Source: Candidatus Bathycorpusculum fermentans (lineage in GTDB: Archaea; Thermoproteota; Bathyarchaeia; Bathyarchaeales; Bathycorpusculaceae). From it: a stretch of 9,543 bases of DNA. The translations under genes and the position numbers were made by a program. Positions 1-5,785 of the stretch are shown here, in pieces. Location of the stretch: the NCBI GenBank assembly GCA_009787175.1, contig WRGM01000118.1:1-9543 (forward strand), written 5' to 3'. Each line of letters opens with the position of its first letter. The first letter of the stretch is position 1. The notes under the pieces were generated by a model, which was not told where the DNA came from, made no database searches, and was given only the letters and a program-made list of their open reading frames with translations.

Positions 1-188
1 AAGAGCTGTTTATCTGAAAAAGTAGTAAAAATGATGTGTGTACACGGAAAACAACACTACAAACGCCAAGTTTTATGCTTAATTTTGGGTCAACAGTACA
101 TATTCATTACAATAACATTATTTAGTTAATACCCTCCCAATTTTTTGTACATGAGGACTTTGACTAAAGCGTTGACTACAAATGAAAA

Positions 189-250
189 GAATACCAAAGC
201 TAAGTATCGTTAATGTTTCAGTTATAGGTCTGTAGATCTGTTTGGTATTC
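189..250. repeat. 10-bp perfect inverted repeat around a 42-base spacer
   Basis: GAATACCAAA at 189-198 is the exact reverse complement of TTTGGTATTC at 241-250. The spacer contains the palindrome AGATCT at 234-239. The AAGTATCGT copy at 202-210 lies inside the loop and its second copy (261-269) just outside. Possible readings are a structured RNA, a regulatory site or the ends of a tiny decayed element. The pairing is seen in the sequence; the role is unknown. Confidence 0.4.
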
Positions 251-315
251 CAATAGTGACAAGTATCGTGCATATGATTAAGCTTGCAATTATTAGGAAT
301 TGTATCAGTTAAGTA

Positions 316-329
316 TTTATTTTTAAATT
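316..329 (+). promoter_or_regulatory. TATA-like box for the 356-598 gene
   Basis: The T/A-only run around TTTTTAAATT is centred near 324. An archaeal start about 25-27 bases downstream would fall near 350, giving a leader of only a few bases before the ATG at 356. This fits the absence of a good SD sequence before that gene. Confidence 0.4.
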
Positions 330-355
330 ACCTATCACATTGTTGGTGTTTTATT

Positions 356-598
356 ATGGATAACAAAAAAGAAGTTTTACAAAAAAATGTAGAAACTGTT
401 TCTCATGGATTAGAACAAGCTGCTATAACAATGGGTGATACATTAATCACTATTATGGATAAGCTTGCTGGAAAAAAATCTGACATAAAACTTAGCTTTG
501 AGGATTTAACAATAGAGGCAGGTCCAATTAAAGCAAAACTTAATGGCGCTATAATTCTAGATGTAATCTACTCGTCAGATGTAGAATCAGCCCCCTAA
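356..598 (+). CDS. Small protein of unknown function (80 aa)
   Basis: I do not recognise a family. I chose the ATG at 356. An earlier TTG at 284 would add 24 residues rich in aromatics, but it lies upstream of the likely TATA box (316-329). The protein has a predicted amphipathic helical N-terminal half (residues 1-40, with alternating acidic/basic and hydrophobic residues). A strand-rich C-terminal half follows, with the stretches IKLSFEDLTIEAG and AIILDVIY. There is no Cys, signal peptide or clear membrane segment. The next gene starts 25 bases after the stop and has its own SD, so the two probably form one transcript. Both proteins share a layout of a helical part followed by a short strand pair (LSFEDLTIEAG here, ISFKGDTVITMG there), so they may be distantly related. 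Function is unknown. Confidence 0.6.
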   Translation: MDNKKEVLQKNVETVSHGLEQAAITMGDTLITIMDKLAGKKSDIKLSFEDLTIEAGPIKAKLNGAIILDVIYSSDVESAP

Positions 599-623
599 CT
601 TTTCCTGCTTTGAGGAAAACGCA

Positions 624-1052
624 TTGCTATTAACTACTTTTTTAGCTGAAAGCATCAAGTCAGGTAAGATAACGGTAAATCAGAATAATATCGAAGCTTT
701 AGAAATTACTGCGCAAGATAAAAAAATTGATGTCAACGCTAAAGATAAAGAGTTCATAAAAGAGATAATAATTAATAGTGTTCGTAAAGACGATGACACA
801 GCGCAGAAGGGTGTAATTGGTACAATTGAACGCGGCGTTGCTGGTTTACGAACAGTACGAAATGTGCAACCTATGATTAAAGAGATCGCAGATGACCTAC
901 AGCGAGAAGGTCTAACTGTAACTATATCCTTTAAAGGCGATACAGTAATAACAATGGGCTCTGAGGCTAGCTCAAAATTTACCCGCTTACTATTAGGCAC
1001 AAAAAGCGTAGAAATTAACAGTATAAGAAAAATAGTCGAACTAGGTCTCTAA
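624..1052 (+). CDS. Small protein of unknown function (142 aa), TTG start
   Basis: The start is TTG at 624, supported by GAGG at 612-615 with an 8-base spacer. The same arrangement is found at two other genes here. The family is not recognised. Residues 14-45 look like alternating strands (KITVNQNNIEALEIT, KKIDVNAKDKEF) followed by a helix. Residues 60-95 form a basic/hydrophobic helical region around GVAGLRTVRNVQPMIKEI, and the C-terminal part carries VTISFKGDTVITMG and a final strand-helix (VEINSIRKIVELGL). There are no Cys, no metal-site motif and no membrane helix, so a soluble cytoplasmic protein is likely. It is the second gene of a two-gene unit with 356-598, which suggests a joint role, perhaps as a complex. 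A 106-codon open frame on the opposite strand (680-1000) is treated as an artefact. Confidence 0.7.
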   Translation: MLLTTFLAESIKSGKITVNQNNIEALEITAQDKKIDVNAKDKEFIKEIIINSVRKDDDTAQKGVIGTIERGVAGLRTVRNVQPMIKEIADDLQREGLTVTISFKGDTVITMGSEASSKFTRLLLGTKSVEINSIRKIVELGL

Positions 1053-1053
1053 G

Positions 1054-1146
1054 CTAAAACTTAACATTTTTCAGTTGACGTAATCTATTATTAGTTGAAA
1101 AGATTTTCTGATACTGTTGTTCAAGTACTGTAGTTGCCTTTGCCAT
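1054..1146 (-). CDS. Possible 30-residue microprotein downstream of aconitase
   Basis: On the minus strand an ATG (1144-1146) opens a 30-codon frame ending at TAG (1054-1056). The product starts MAKATTVLEQQYQKIF and continues with a basic stretch, rich in Gln, Lys and Arg; it looks like one soluble helix. It starts 39 bases after the aconitase stop and ends one base from the stop of the convergent 624-1052 gene, so it fills the gap exactly. I see no SD and no TATA box at the right distance, and a hairpin (1168-1187) lies between it and aconitase. Frames of this length occur by chance in AT-rich DNA, so this is a weak call. Confidence 0.22.
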   Translation of the reverse strand: MAKATTVLEQQYQKIFSTNNRLRQLKNVKF

Positions 1147-1156
1147 TATGATAATT

Positions 1157-1193
1157 AAAAATAGGTAAGAGGTGTGTGTGATCCTCTATTTTT
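1157..1193. terminator. Hairpin with flanking A/T runs at the aconitase stop
   Basis: AGAGG (1168-1172) pairs with CCTCT (1183-1187) around a 10-base loop. Outside it, AAAAATAG (1157-1164) can alternatively pair with CTATTTTT (1186-1193). Read on the minus strand, the stem is followed by CTATTTTTAATTAT, a U-rich tail typical of archaeal termination. It overlaps the aconitase stop codon and could also stop transcripts coming from the left. Confidence 0.45.
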
Positions 1194-3099
1194 GCTTAGC
1201 TTTGATAGCCGCTAGTTTGCCGCCTGCTTTAATTTGTTCCTTTTCTTGGTTGCTTAAGTTCAAGTTTACTTTGATTTCTACGTTCTTAGTTTTATTTTTC
1301 AGTATCAGTGTCTCTGCTAGCTCATTTGTATCTAACTCTAACAGATCTCCCTGATCTATATTGTTATAATCTTGCTTAACGGCAAAGGTTAAAGGTAGTA
1401 TCCCAAAGTTGATCAAGTTAGCTATGTGTATACGTGCAAAAGTTTTTGCGATAACTGCCTTTACTCCAATATACTTTGGTGCTAACGCTGCATGCTCACG
1501 TGAGGAACCCTGCCCATAGTTTTCTGCACCTACAATAAAGCCGCCATGTTTTTGTATTGCACGTTGGTAAAAGTTCGCATCTACACGGCAAAAGATGTAT
1601 TTGCTGATTTCTGGAATGTTACTGCGAAGTGACATTATCTCTGTTCCACCTGGCAAAATATCATCAGTTGTTATATTATCACCAACTTTAAGCAGAACCT
1701 CCCCACTTAACTGCGGCGGAGTAGGTTGAAACTGAGGTAAAGGCGCAATATTAGGTCCCATGAGTACCTTAGCGTTTGAATTTATAACTGCAGGAATAAA
1801 CATGGCATCACTTAACACAAATTTTTCAGGTATCCCTATTTCCGGGTACATCCCAAGCTTACGTGGATCTGTAATCTTACCTGTTATCGCTGCTGCCACA
1901 GCGGTTTCTGGACTTACAAGGTAAACGTTGGCATCCTGTGTTCCGCTTCTTCCTTTAAAGTTACGGTTAAATGTGCGAAGAGATACTGCACCAGTATTTG
2001 GAGCTTGACCAATGCCTATGCATGGACCACAAGAGTTTTCTAAAATTCTTGCGCCAGATTGAATTAACGATTCAAGTTCCCCTGTAACTGCTAGGTTTTC
2101 CATTACTTGTCGTGAGCCTGCTGAAATTGTTAAGCTAAGATTTTCATGAACTTTTTTGCCTTTTAGCAAAGCTGATACAATTTTTAAATCTCTAAGAGAT
2201 GAGTTAGTGCAACTACCTATGCAGACTTGGTCAACAGGTGTTCCTTCTAACTCGTTAACGGGTTTTACGTTGTCTGGACTGTGGGGCATAGCTAGAAGGG
2301 GCTCAACTTTTGCTAAGTCAATATCTAAAACTTCGCTATACTGTTGAGTACCCTCGTCTGTTTCTATTCTCGTCCATTGATTTTCTCGTCCTTGACTGGC
2401 TAGGAATTGTTTTGTGTTTTCGTCTGAGGGAAAAATGGATGTAGTTGCACCTGTTTCCGTTCCCATATTTGTTATTGTACCGCGTTCAGGAACACTTAAT
2501 GTTTTAACACCGGGTCCAAAGTACTCAAGAACATTATTCACTCCGCCTTTAACGGTTAATTTTCTTAAAACTTCCAATATTACATCTTTTGCTGAGACAA
2601 ACGGTGAAAGTTTACCTGTTAATTTTATGCCATAAACATTTGGCATTTCAAGATAGAACGGTTCACCTGCCATTGCCGCTGCAACATCAAGTCCCCCTGC
2701 TCCAATAGCTATCATTCCCATACCGCCTGCTGTTGGGGTGTGGCTATCACTGCCAAGTAATGTTACACCTGGTTGAGCAAAGCGTTCAAGATAAAGTTGA
2801 TGACAAATGCCATTGCCGGGTCTGCTAAAGACTATGCCATATTTAGCAGCAACACTCTGCAAGTACCTATGGTCATCAGCATTGCGGAAATCATTTTGAA
2901 GCATGTTATGGTCAACAAAGCTTAGACTAAGTAACGTTTTTACCTGAGAAATGCCTATCGCTTCAAATTCAAGATAAGCCATTGTGCCTGTTGAATCTTG
3001 AGTTAATGTGTGATCAATTTTTAACCCAATCTCTTCGCCCGGAGTCATTTTTCCCTCGGATAGATGTTTTTCAAATATTTTCTCTGTTGCACTTTTCAT
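1186..3099 (-). CDS. acn: Aconitate hydratase, single-chain type (637 aa)
   Basis: Interconverts citrate and isocitrate through cis-aconitate in the cytoplasm. In an archaeon like this it probably feeds 2-oxoglutarate and glutamate synthesis through a partial citrate cycle. The three [4Fe-4S] ligands are visible: C297 in IGSCTNS, then C357 and C360 in SCGPCIG. GSDSHTP lies at 116-122, GDNITTDDILPGG at 473-485, and the swivel-domain motif YGQGSSREHAALAP at 528-541 with catalytic Ser and Arg about 532-534. Catalytic core and swivel domain are on one chain, unlike archaeal isopropylmalate or homoaconitate isomerases, which usually have separate subunits. About 640 residues matches the shorter aconitase class seen in Clostridia and some archaea. 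The ATG is preceded by a GAAGGA SD (3106-3111, 6-base spacer). It is divergent from pyrF and looks monocistronic. Homoaconitase activity cannot be excluded from sequence. Confidence 0.93.
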   Translation of the reverse strand: MKSATEKIFEKHLSEGKMTPGEEIGLKIDHTLTQDSTGTMAYLEFEAIGISQVKTLLSLSFVDHNMLQNDFRNADDHRYLQSVAAKYGIVFSRPGNGICHQLYLERFAQPGVTLLGSDSHTPTAGGMGMIAIGAGGLDVAAAMAGEPFYLEMPNVYGIKLTGKLSPFVSAKDVILEVLRKLTVKGGVNNVLEYFGPGVKTLSVPERGTITNMGTETGATTSIFPSDENTKQFLASQGRENQWTRIETDEGTQQYSEVLDIDLAKVEPLLAMPHSPDNVKPVNELEGTPVDQVCIGSCTNSSLRDLKIVSALLKGKKVHENLSLTISAGSRQVMENLAVTGELESLIQSGARILENSCGPCIGIGQAPNTGAVSLRTFNRNFKGRSGTQDANVYLVSPETAVAAAITGKITDPRKLGMYPEIGIPEKFVLSDAMFIPAVINSNAKVLMGPNIAPLPQFQPTPPQLSGEVLLKVGDNITTDDILPGGTEIMSLRSNIPEISKYIFCRVDANFYQRAIQKHGGFIVGAENYGQGSSREHAALAPKYIGVKAVIAKTFARIHIANLINFGILPLTFAVKQDYNNIDQGDLLELDTNELAETLILKNKTKNVEIKVNLNLSNQEKEQIKAGGKLAAIKAKQK

Positions 3100-3148
3100 A
3101 GTTTTTCCTTCTAACTGTAACTGTAAATGTTATTTCATGATTTTTCAG

Positions 3149-3157
3149 AAATTTAAG
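3149..3157 (-). promoter_or_regulatory. Possible TATA box for aconitase
   Basis: Read on the minus strand the site is CTTAAATTT, preceded by the purine-containing GTGAGG, which could serve as a TFB-recognition element. A start about 26 bases downstream, near 3127, would leave a leader of nearly 30 bases. That is enough to carry the SD at 3106-3111. Confidence 0.35.
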
Positions 3158-3164
3158 CCTCACG

Positions 3165-3176
3165 TAAAATAAAAAG
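3165..3176 (+). promoter_or_regulatory. Possible TATA box for pyrF
   Basis: TAAAATAAAAAG is centred near 3170. A start about 26 bases downstream falls near 3197, leaving a leader of about 15 bases before the GTG at 3212. It sits back to back with the aconitase promoter in a 112-base divergent region. Confidence 0.3.
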
Positions 3177-3211
3177 TGTTTAATGGGTGAAAGTCTATTA
3201 AGAATAGTTGA

Positions 3212-3988
3212 GTGTTCACTTTGCAGTTTAAATTTAAAATTCAGGAAGTTGCGAAGGCTAATAATTCACGGTTAATTTTAGCTTTAGATTTTCCTTTTCA
3301 AAATCCAGTTAGTGGTCAAGAATTAATTTCTAAAGCTGATGCTATTTTAGAGCAGGTTTATCCGTATATTTGTGCGGTTAAAATTAATAATCATCTTGTT
3401 TTGCCTCTTGGCTTGTTTGATGGTGTAAAAGCTTTTGTGGAGAAAATTCATGCTAAAGAGCTTTTGGCGATAATGGATGCGAAGGTTAATGATATTGGTA
3501 ATACTAATCAGGTTATAGCTGATTATTTCTATGCTGCAGGGTTTGATGCTATTATTGCTAATCCTTTCATTGGTTGGGAGGATGGTTTAAAACCGCTTTT
3601 TGAGACTTCTCGTAGACAAGGTAAAGGTGTCATTTTACTTACCTATATGAGTCATAAAGGTGCCGCTGAAGGTTATGGTCAAATGGTTATTGATCCCACT
3701 ACTGGCTTGTCTGTACCTCAGTATATGATGTTTGCGCGGAAAAATGTTGTCTATGAAGCGGATGGTGCTGTAGTTGGAGCTACTGTTCCTGAAAAAATAA
3801 GTGAAATACATAAAATCTTAGGTGAGAAAGTGCCTATTTATTCTCCCGGTGTTGGTGCTCAAGGGGGAAGCGCAGAGGCGGCAATTAAGGCTGGTACAGC
3901 CTATTTAATTGTTGGGCGTGAAATTGTTTCAGCTGAAAACCCTGCGGAAGTTGCACGTAAACTTTGGAATTTAATTAAAAATGTTTAA
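3212..3988 (+). CDS. pyrF: Orotidine 5'-phosphate decarboxylase
   Basis: Catalyses the last step of de novo UMP synthesis, OMP to UMP plus CO2, in the cytoplasm. The fold is a TIM barrel. Visible landmarks are RLILALD (20-26, with D26), AVKINN (55-60, with K57), the catalytic DxKxxD motif as DAKVND (D89, K91, D94), YMSH (145-148), and the phosphate-binding loop SPGVGAQGG (211-219) followed by VGRE (R237). At 258 residues it is longer than many archaeal enzymes (about 210-230). The extra length is an approximately 18-residue N-terminal lead-in and an insert around GYGQMVIDPTTGLSVPQYM (154-172). A TGA lies in frame immediately upstream (3209-3211), so GTG 3212 is the first possible start; TTG 3221 is the only close alternative. 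No strong SD is seen. No other pyrimidine gene is in the window. Confidence 0.93.
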   Translation: MFTLQFKFKIQEVAKANNSRLILALDFPFQNPVSGQELISKADAILEQVYPYICAVKINNHLVLPLGLFDGVKAFVEKIHAKELLAIMDAKVNDIGNTNQVIADYFYAAGFDAIIANPFIGWEDGLKPLFETSRRQGKGVILLTYMSHKGAAEGYGQMVIDPTTGLSVPQYMMFARKNVVYEADGAVVGATVPEKISEIHKILGEKVPIYSPGVGAQGGSAEAAIKAGTAYLIVGREIVSAENPAEVARKLWNLIKNV

Positions 3989-4016
3989 AGCGGTCATGTA
4001 TGTCCGCGTTTATTTT
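3986..4016. terminator. Bidirectional hairpin between convergent pyrF and the RHH gene
   Basis: GCGG (3990-3993) pairs with CCGC (4004-4007), and CAT/ATG can pair inside it. The plus strand continues GTTTATTTT, and the minus strand continues into TTTAAACATTTTTAATT. The stem spans the 5-base gap between the two stop codons and so can end transcripts from both sides. Confidence 0.55.
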
Positions 4017-4206
4017 CCTCTAGCTTTTTACTTCCCCATAACTCTTGCTTTACCATATCCCGTACAGCATTGCGTATGGCAGCGCTTCTATTTTGATACA
4101 TTTTCATTCTAACCAGTTCATCTAAAGCTTCGAGATGAGCTTCTGGTAATAGAACCGTTACGAGCTTCATACCTTTTTTCGCTTTCTCTTCCTTCTTAAT
4201 TTTCAT
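3994..4206 (-). CDS. Ribbon-helix-helix (CopG/MetJ-type) DNA-binding protein (70 aa)
   Basis: A small transcription regulator that would bind DNA as a dimer through a paired beta ribbon. A Lys-rich tail (residues 1-14) precedes the strand KLVTVLLPEAH (14-24), then helix 1 (LEALDELVRMKM) and helix 2 beginning after the conserved turn YQNRSAAIRNAVRDM (37-51). This is the standard RHH order, and about 45 core residues is the usual size. I chose ATG 4204-4206 because GGAAGG (about 4212-4217) sits 5 bases upstream; a TTG at 4224 would add six residues. The C-terminal tail is charged. No toxin-like gene is next to it, so it looks like a stand-alone regulator rather than an antitoxin. Its target is unknown; self-regulation is a guess. 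Confidence 0.85.
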   Translation of the reverse strand: MKIKKEEKAKKGMKLVTVLLPEAHLEALDELVRMKMYQNRSAAIRNAVRDMVKQELWGSKKLEENKRGHT

Positions 4207-4255
4207 ACGTACCTTCCCCTGCAAACTATTATATTATGCTTATAACATGCGCTAC

Positions 4256-4264
4256 ATATAAAAT
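4256..4264 (-). promoter_or_regulatory. Possible TATA box for the RHH gene
   Basis: Read on the minus strand it is TTTTATATG, centred near 4260. A start near 4233 leaves a leader of about 27 bases that includes the SD. A second A/T-rich stretch (4229-4245) lies closer, so the exact box is uncertain. Confidence 0.35.
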
Positions 4265-4439
4265 TTGGTCTAACCTCCAACACTAAAACAATAAAACACT
4301 GCATGCAACAACCAGTTGCTACTTAATTTAGCCTAAACCTAAACATGTATTGGCAGCGCAAAAATATGATCTACCCTTTTATCCTAAAAGTTACCAATCT
4401 AAAAACCTCTACTCACCTGATATACATGGAAATAATAAT

Positions 4440-4455
4440 GCGTTTTTGTAAGCGC
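4440..4455 (-). terminator. Stem-loop just after the ferredoxin stop
   Basis: GCGTTT (4440-4445) and AAGCGC (4450-4455) form a 6-bp stem with one G-T wobble and the 4-base loop TTGT. The stem abuts the ferredoxin stop (4456-4458). On the minus strand it is followed by ATTATTATTT, so it is a good candidate for the end of the kae1 operon transcript. The rest of 4265-4439 shows only a small GCAAC/GTTGC hairpin (4305-4319). Confidence 0.5.
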
Positions 4456-4926
4456 CTATTTTTTTTGTTTAACTTTTGGGTACTGTGCGTAGTAGTCTTG
4501 AGGCTTTAAGACGATGCTTCGCACACGTTGTACTCGTTTATTGGTGTTTACTTTTTTCTGAAGTAAAAGTACATCCATGGGTCTACTGAATTTTTCAATT
4601 TTCCCGTTATCTCTTTTTCGCTCTAATTTTATACAATCATCAACTTGACAAATTAGAACGCAGGCTCCACAGTACACGCATAAATCTTCTATAATTTCAA
4701 TTTTGCCGCTTCCCCAATACAGAGCATTTGTCGGACAAGCTTTGATACATGCCTTACATTGCACACCAATACACGTGTAACTGTTAATGCTAATTGTGCC
4801 TTCTTGGAAAATGTCTTTTACACCAGTTGACGCTAAAAGAGCCTCACGGTTCTTTTTCTTCTCAGAATCTGCATCAACATCTGGTAATAACTCGCTATCA
4901 CTATTGTATTCTTTATTCTGAGGCAT
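4456..4926 (-). CDS. Two-cluster [4Fe-4S] ferredoxin-like protein (156 aa)
   Basis: A probable electron carrier or electron-transfer subunit. It has two cysteine sets. The first is C52-x4-C57-x2-C60-x3-C64-P, in TCIGVQCKACIKACP, and the second is C83-x2-C86-x2-C89-x3-C93, in LCVYCGACVLIC. An extra C98 follows. The x4 spacing in the first set differs from the usual x2. The ferredoxin core (about 45-105) is flanked by an acidic N-terminal tail (1-30) and a basic C-terminal tail of about 55 residues, so it is nearly three times the size of a simple 2[4Fe-4S] ferredoxin. I chose ATG 4926; TTG 4932 would add two residues, and neither has an SD. It is the last gene of the kae1 operon. No partner enzyme is visible, so its redox partner is unknown. 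Confidence 0.83.
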   Translation of the reverse strand: MPQNKEYNSDSELLPDVDADSEKKKNREALLASTGVKDIFQEGTISINSYTCIGVQCKACIKACPTNALYWGSGKIEIIEDLCVYCGACVLICQVDDCIKLERKRDNGKIEKFSRPMDVLLLQKKVNTNKRVQRVRSIVLKPQDYYAQYPKVKQKK

Positions 4927-4976
4927 TATCAAACATCATCGTTATTGTGATAATTAAAAATGTATAACGCTATCTG

Positions 4977-5177
4977 TTAATTATATTTATTCTCAATGAA
5001 ATCTAAAAACACACCAAGTATGTAGTTGTTAATGTTTAACCTTTCAGGCTTTGAAATTGTTGTTTCAAAATAACGTTTTTTATGAGCCTTAGATAACTTT
5101 TGATAAAACGCTTCTTTGTTTTGCGTGTTTCGCATATAGGAAAATTTGGGTTTTATATTGTCTGTTTGTTGTACCAT
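4977..5177 (-). CDS. Small hypothetical protein (66 aa) in the kae1 operon
   Basis: Not recognised. The frame starts with ATG inside the last 25 bases of the pyrophosphatase gene and ends 50 bases before the ferredoxin start, so it fills most of a gap that would otherwise be 226 bases in a very compact operon. The product is basic (many Lys, Arg, Asn and Tyr), has no Cys and no membrane segment, and ends in a hydrophobic helix (NNYILGVFLDFIENKY). Codon use resembles the neighbours by eye. No SD precedes the ATG; the next in-frame ATG is codon 15 (5133-5135). It could be a real small protein that depends on translational coupling, or a chance frame. Confidence 0.45.
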   Translation of the reverse strand: MVQQTDNIKPKFSYMRNTQNKEAFYQKLSKAHKKRYFETTISKPERLNINNYILGVFLDFIENKYN

Positions 5178-5785
5178 TGGGCGAATTTGTTAGCGGCTTT
5201 GGCTCTGTGTGAGAGGCTGTTTTTTTCTTGTAATGTCATTTCTGCAAATGTTTTCTCGCTTTGAGTCGGCTGGAAGATTGGGTCGAATCCAAAACCTGTG
5301 TTGTTGTTTTTGCGTTCTGTAAGTGTTATTTCTCCCTCTATTTTGTCTTCAAAGAGTTGTGGTCCTGTTTTTTGGTTATAGTATGCTATGGTTGCGTGGA
5401 ATGTTGCTTTGCGGTTTTGTGTGTTTTCCATTAGTTTTAATATGCCTTTATTTTTGATTGTTTTGTAAGCATAGGCTGAGTATGGTCCTGGGAAGCCTTC
5501 AAGTGCGTCTATAAATAGACCTGCGTCTTCTACAATTAGCGGCAGGTGGCATCTGTTGTATGCTTCTTTTGCACTGTTTTCTGCTATTTCACTTGTGTGG
5601 TCGCTTTGAATTTCTTTTTCCTTCATGCGTAACATGCCCACGGCTATGCCCATGGGGTTTAATATGCTGCGTACTTCTTCGAATTTGTGAAAATTACCTG
5701 TCACAAATAGAATAATCTTGTTTCTAACTTGAAAATCCACGTCATCATTATCGTAATGTTCATAGGTGTTTTTTGCGTTCTTCAA
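5153..5785 (-). CDS. rdgB: XTP/dITP pyrophosphatase (Ham1/RdgB family)
   Basis: Hydrolyses non-canonical purine nucleotides (dITP, ITP, XTP) to monophosphates and pyrophosphate, keeping deaminated bases out of DNA and RNA. Family landmarks in order are FVTGNFHKFEEV (27-38), IVEDAGLFIDAL with catalytic D87, GFPGPYSAY (97-105), GFGFDPIF (164-171), KTFAEM (178-183) and SHRAKA (192-197). The family normally begins a few residues before the TGN motif, so this protein has about 20 extra acidic/polar N-terminal residues. I kept TTG 5783-5785 because GAGG (5794-5797) lies exactly 8 bases upstream; GTG 5738-5740 would remove the extension but has no SD. It overlaps bud32 by 26 bases and the downstream small frame by 25, so translational coupling is likely. 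Confidence 0.92.
   Translation of the reverse strand: MKNAKNTYEHYDNDDVDFQVRNKIILFVTGNFHKFEEVRSILNPMGIAVGMLRMKEKEIQSDHTSEIAENSAKEAYNRCHLPLIVEDAGLFIDALEGFPGPYSAYAYKTIKNKGILKLMENTQNRKATFHATIAYYNQKTGPQLFEDKIEGEITLTERKNNNTGFGFDPIFQPTQSEKTFAEMTLQEKNSLSHRAKAANKFAQWYNKQTI

Larger units (their letters stand above)
1..355. other. Gene-free stretch upstream of the first small gene
   Basis: I see no convincing gene or RNA here. Frame 1 is open from the first base to a TAA at 127-129 and could be the last 42 codons of a gene cut by the window edge, but nothing in it is recognisable. The stretch contains a perfect 10-bp inverted repeat (189-198 and 241-250), a 9-bp direct repeat AAGTATCGT (202-210 and 261-269), and the 7-bp repeat TTGACTA twice (160-166 and 172-178). 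Its right end carries the probable promoter of the next gene. Confidence 0.5.

Noticed and set aside
1..129. Open frame from the window edge, ending at TAA 127-129, possibly the tail of a gene
   Set aside because: Only 42 codons, no recognisable motif, and an open run of this length is not rare by chance. The upstream sequence is missing, so it cannot be judged.
680..1000. 106-codon open frame on the minus strand inside the 624-1052 gene
   Set aside because: Fully antisense to a gene with a good SD. The translation is Ser/Ile/Val-rich and typical of a shadow frame.
3115..3126. Tandem CTGTAA repeat in the aconitase leader region
   Set aside because: Only two 6-base copies, so easily chance. 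No matching copies are seen on the pyrF side.
3994..4224. RHH protein as the antitoxin of a toxin-antitoxin pair
   Set aside because: No small toxin-like gene lies next to it. One side is the convergent pyrF and the other is a gene-free stretch.
4225..4455. Search for a tRNA or small RNA in the gap before the ferredoxin gene
   Set aside because: Only a 5-bp GCAAC/GTTGC hairpin and a GCATGC hexamer are present. There is no T-loop consensus or cloverleaf; the end of the gap is explained by the promoter and terminator.
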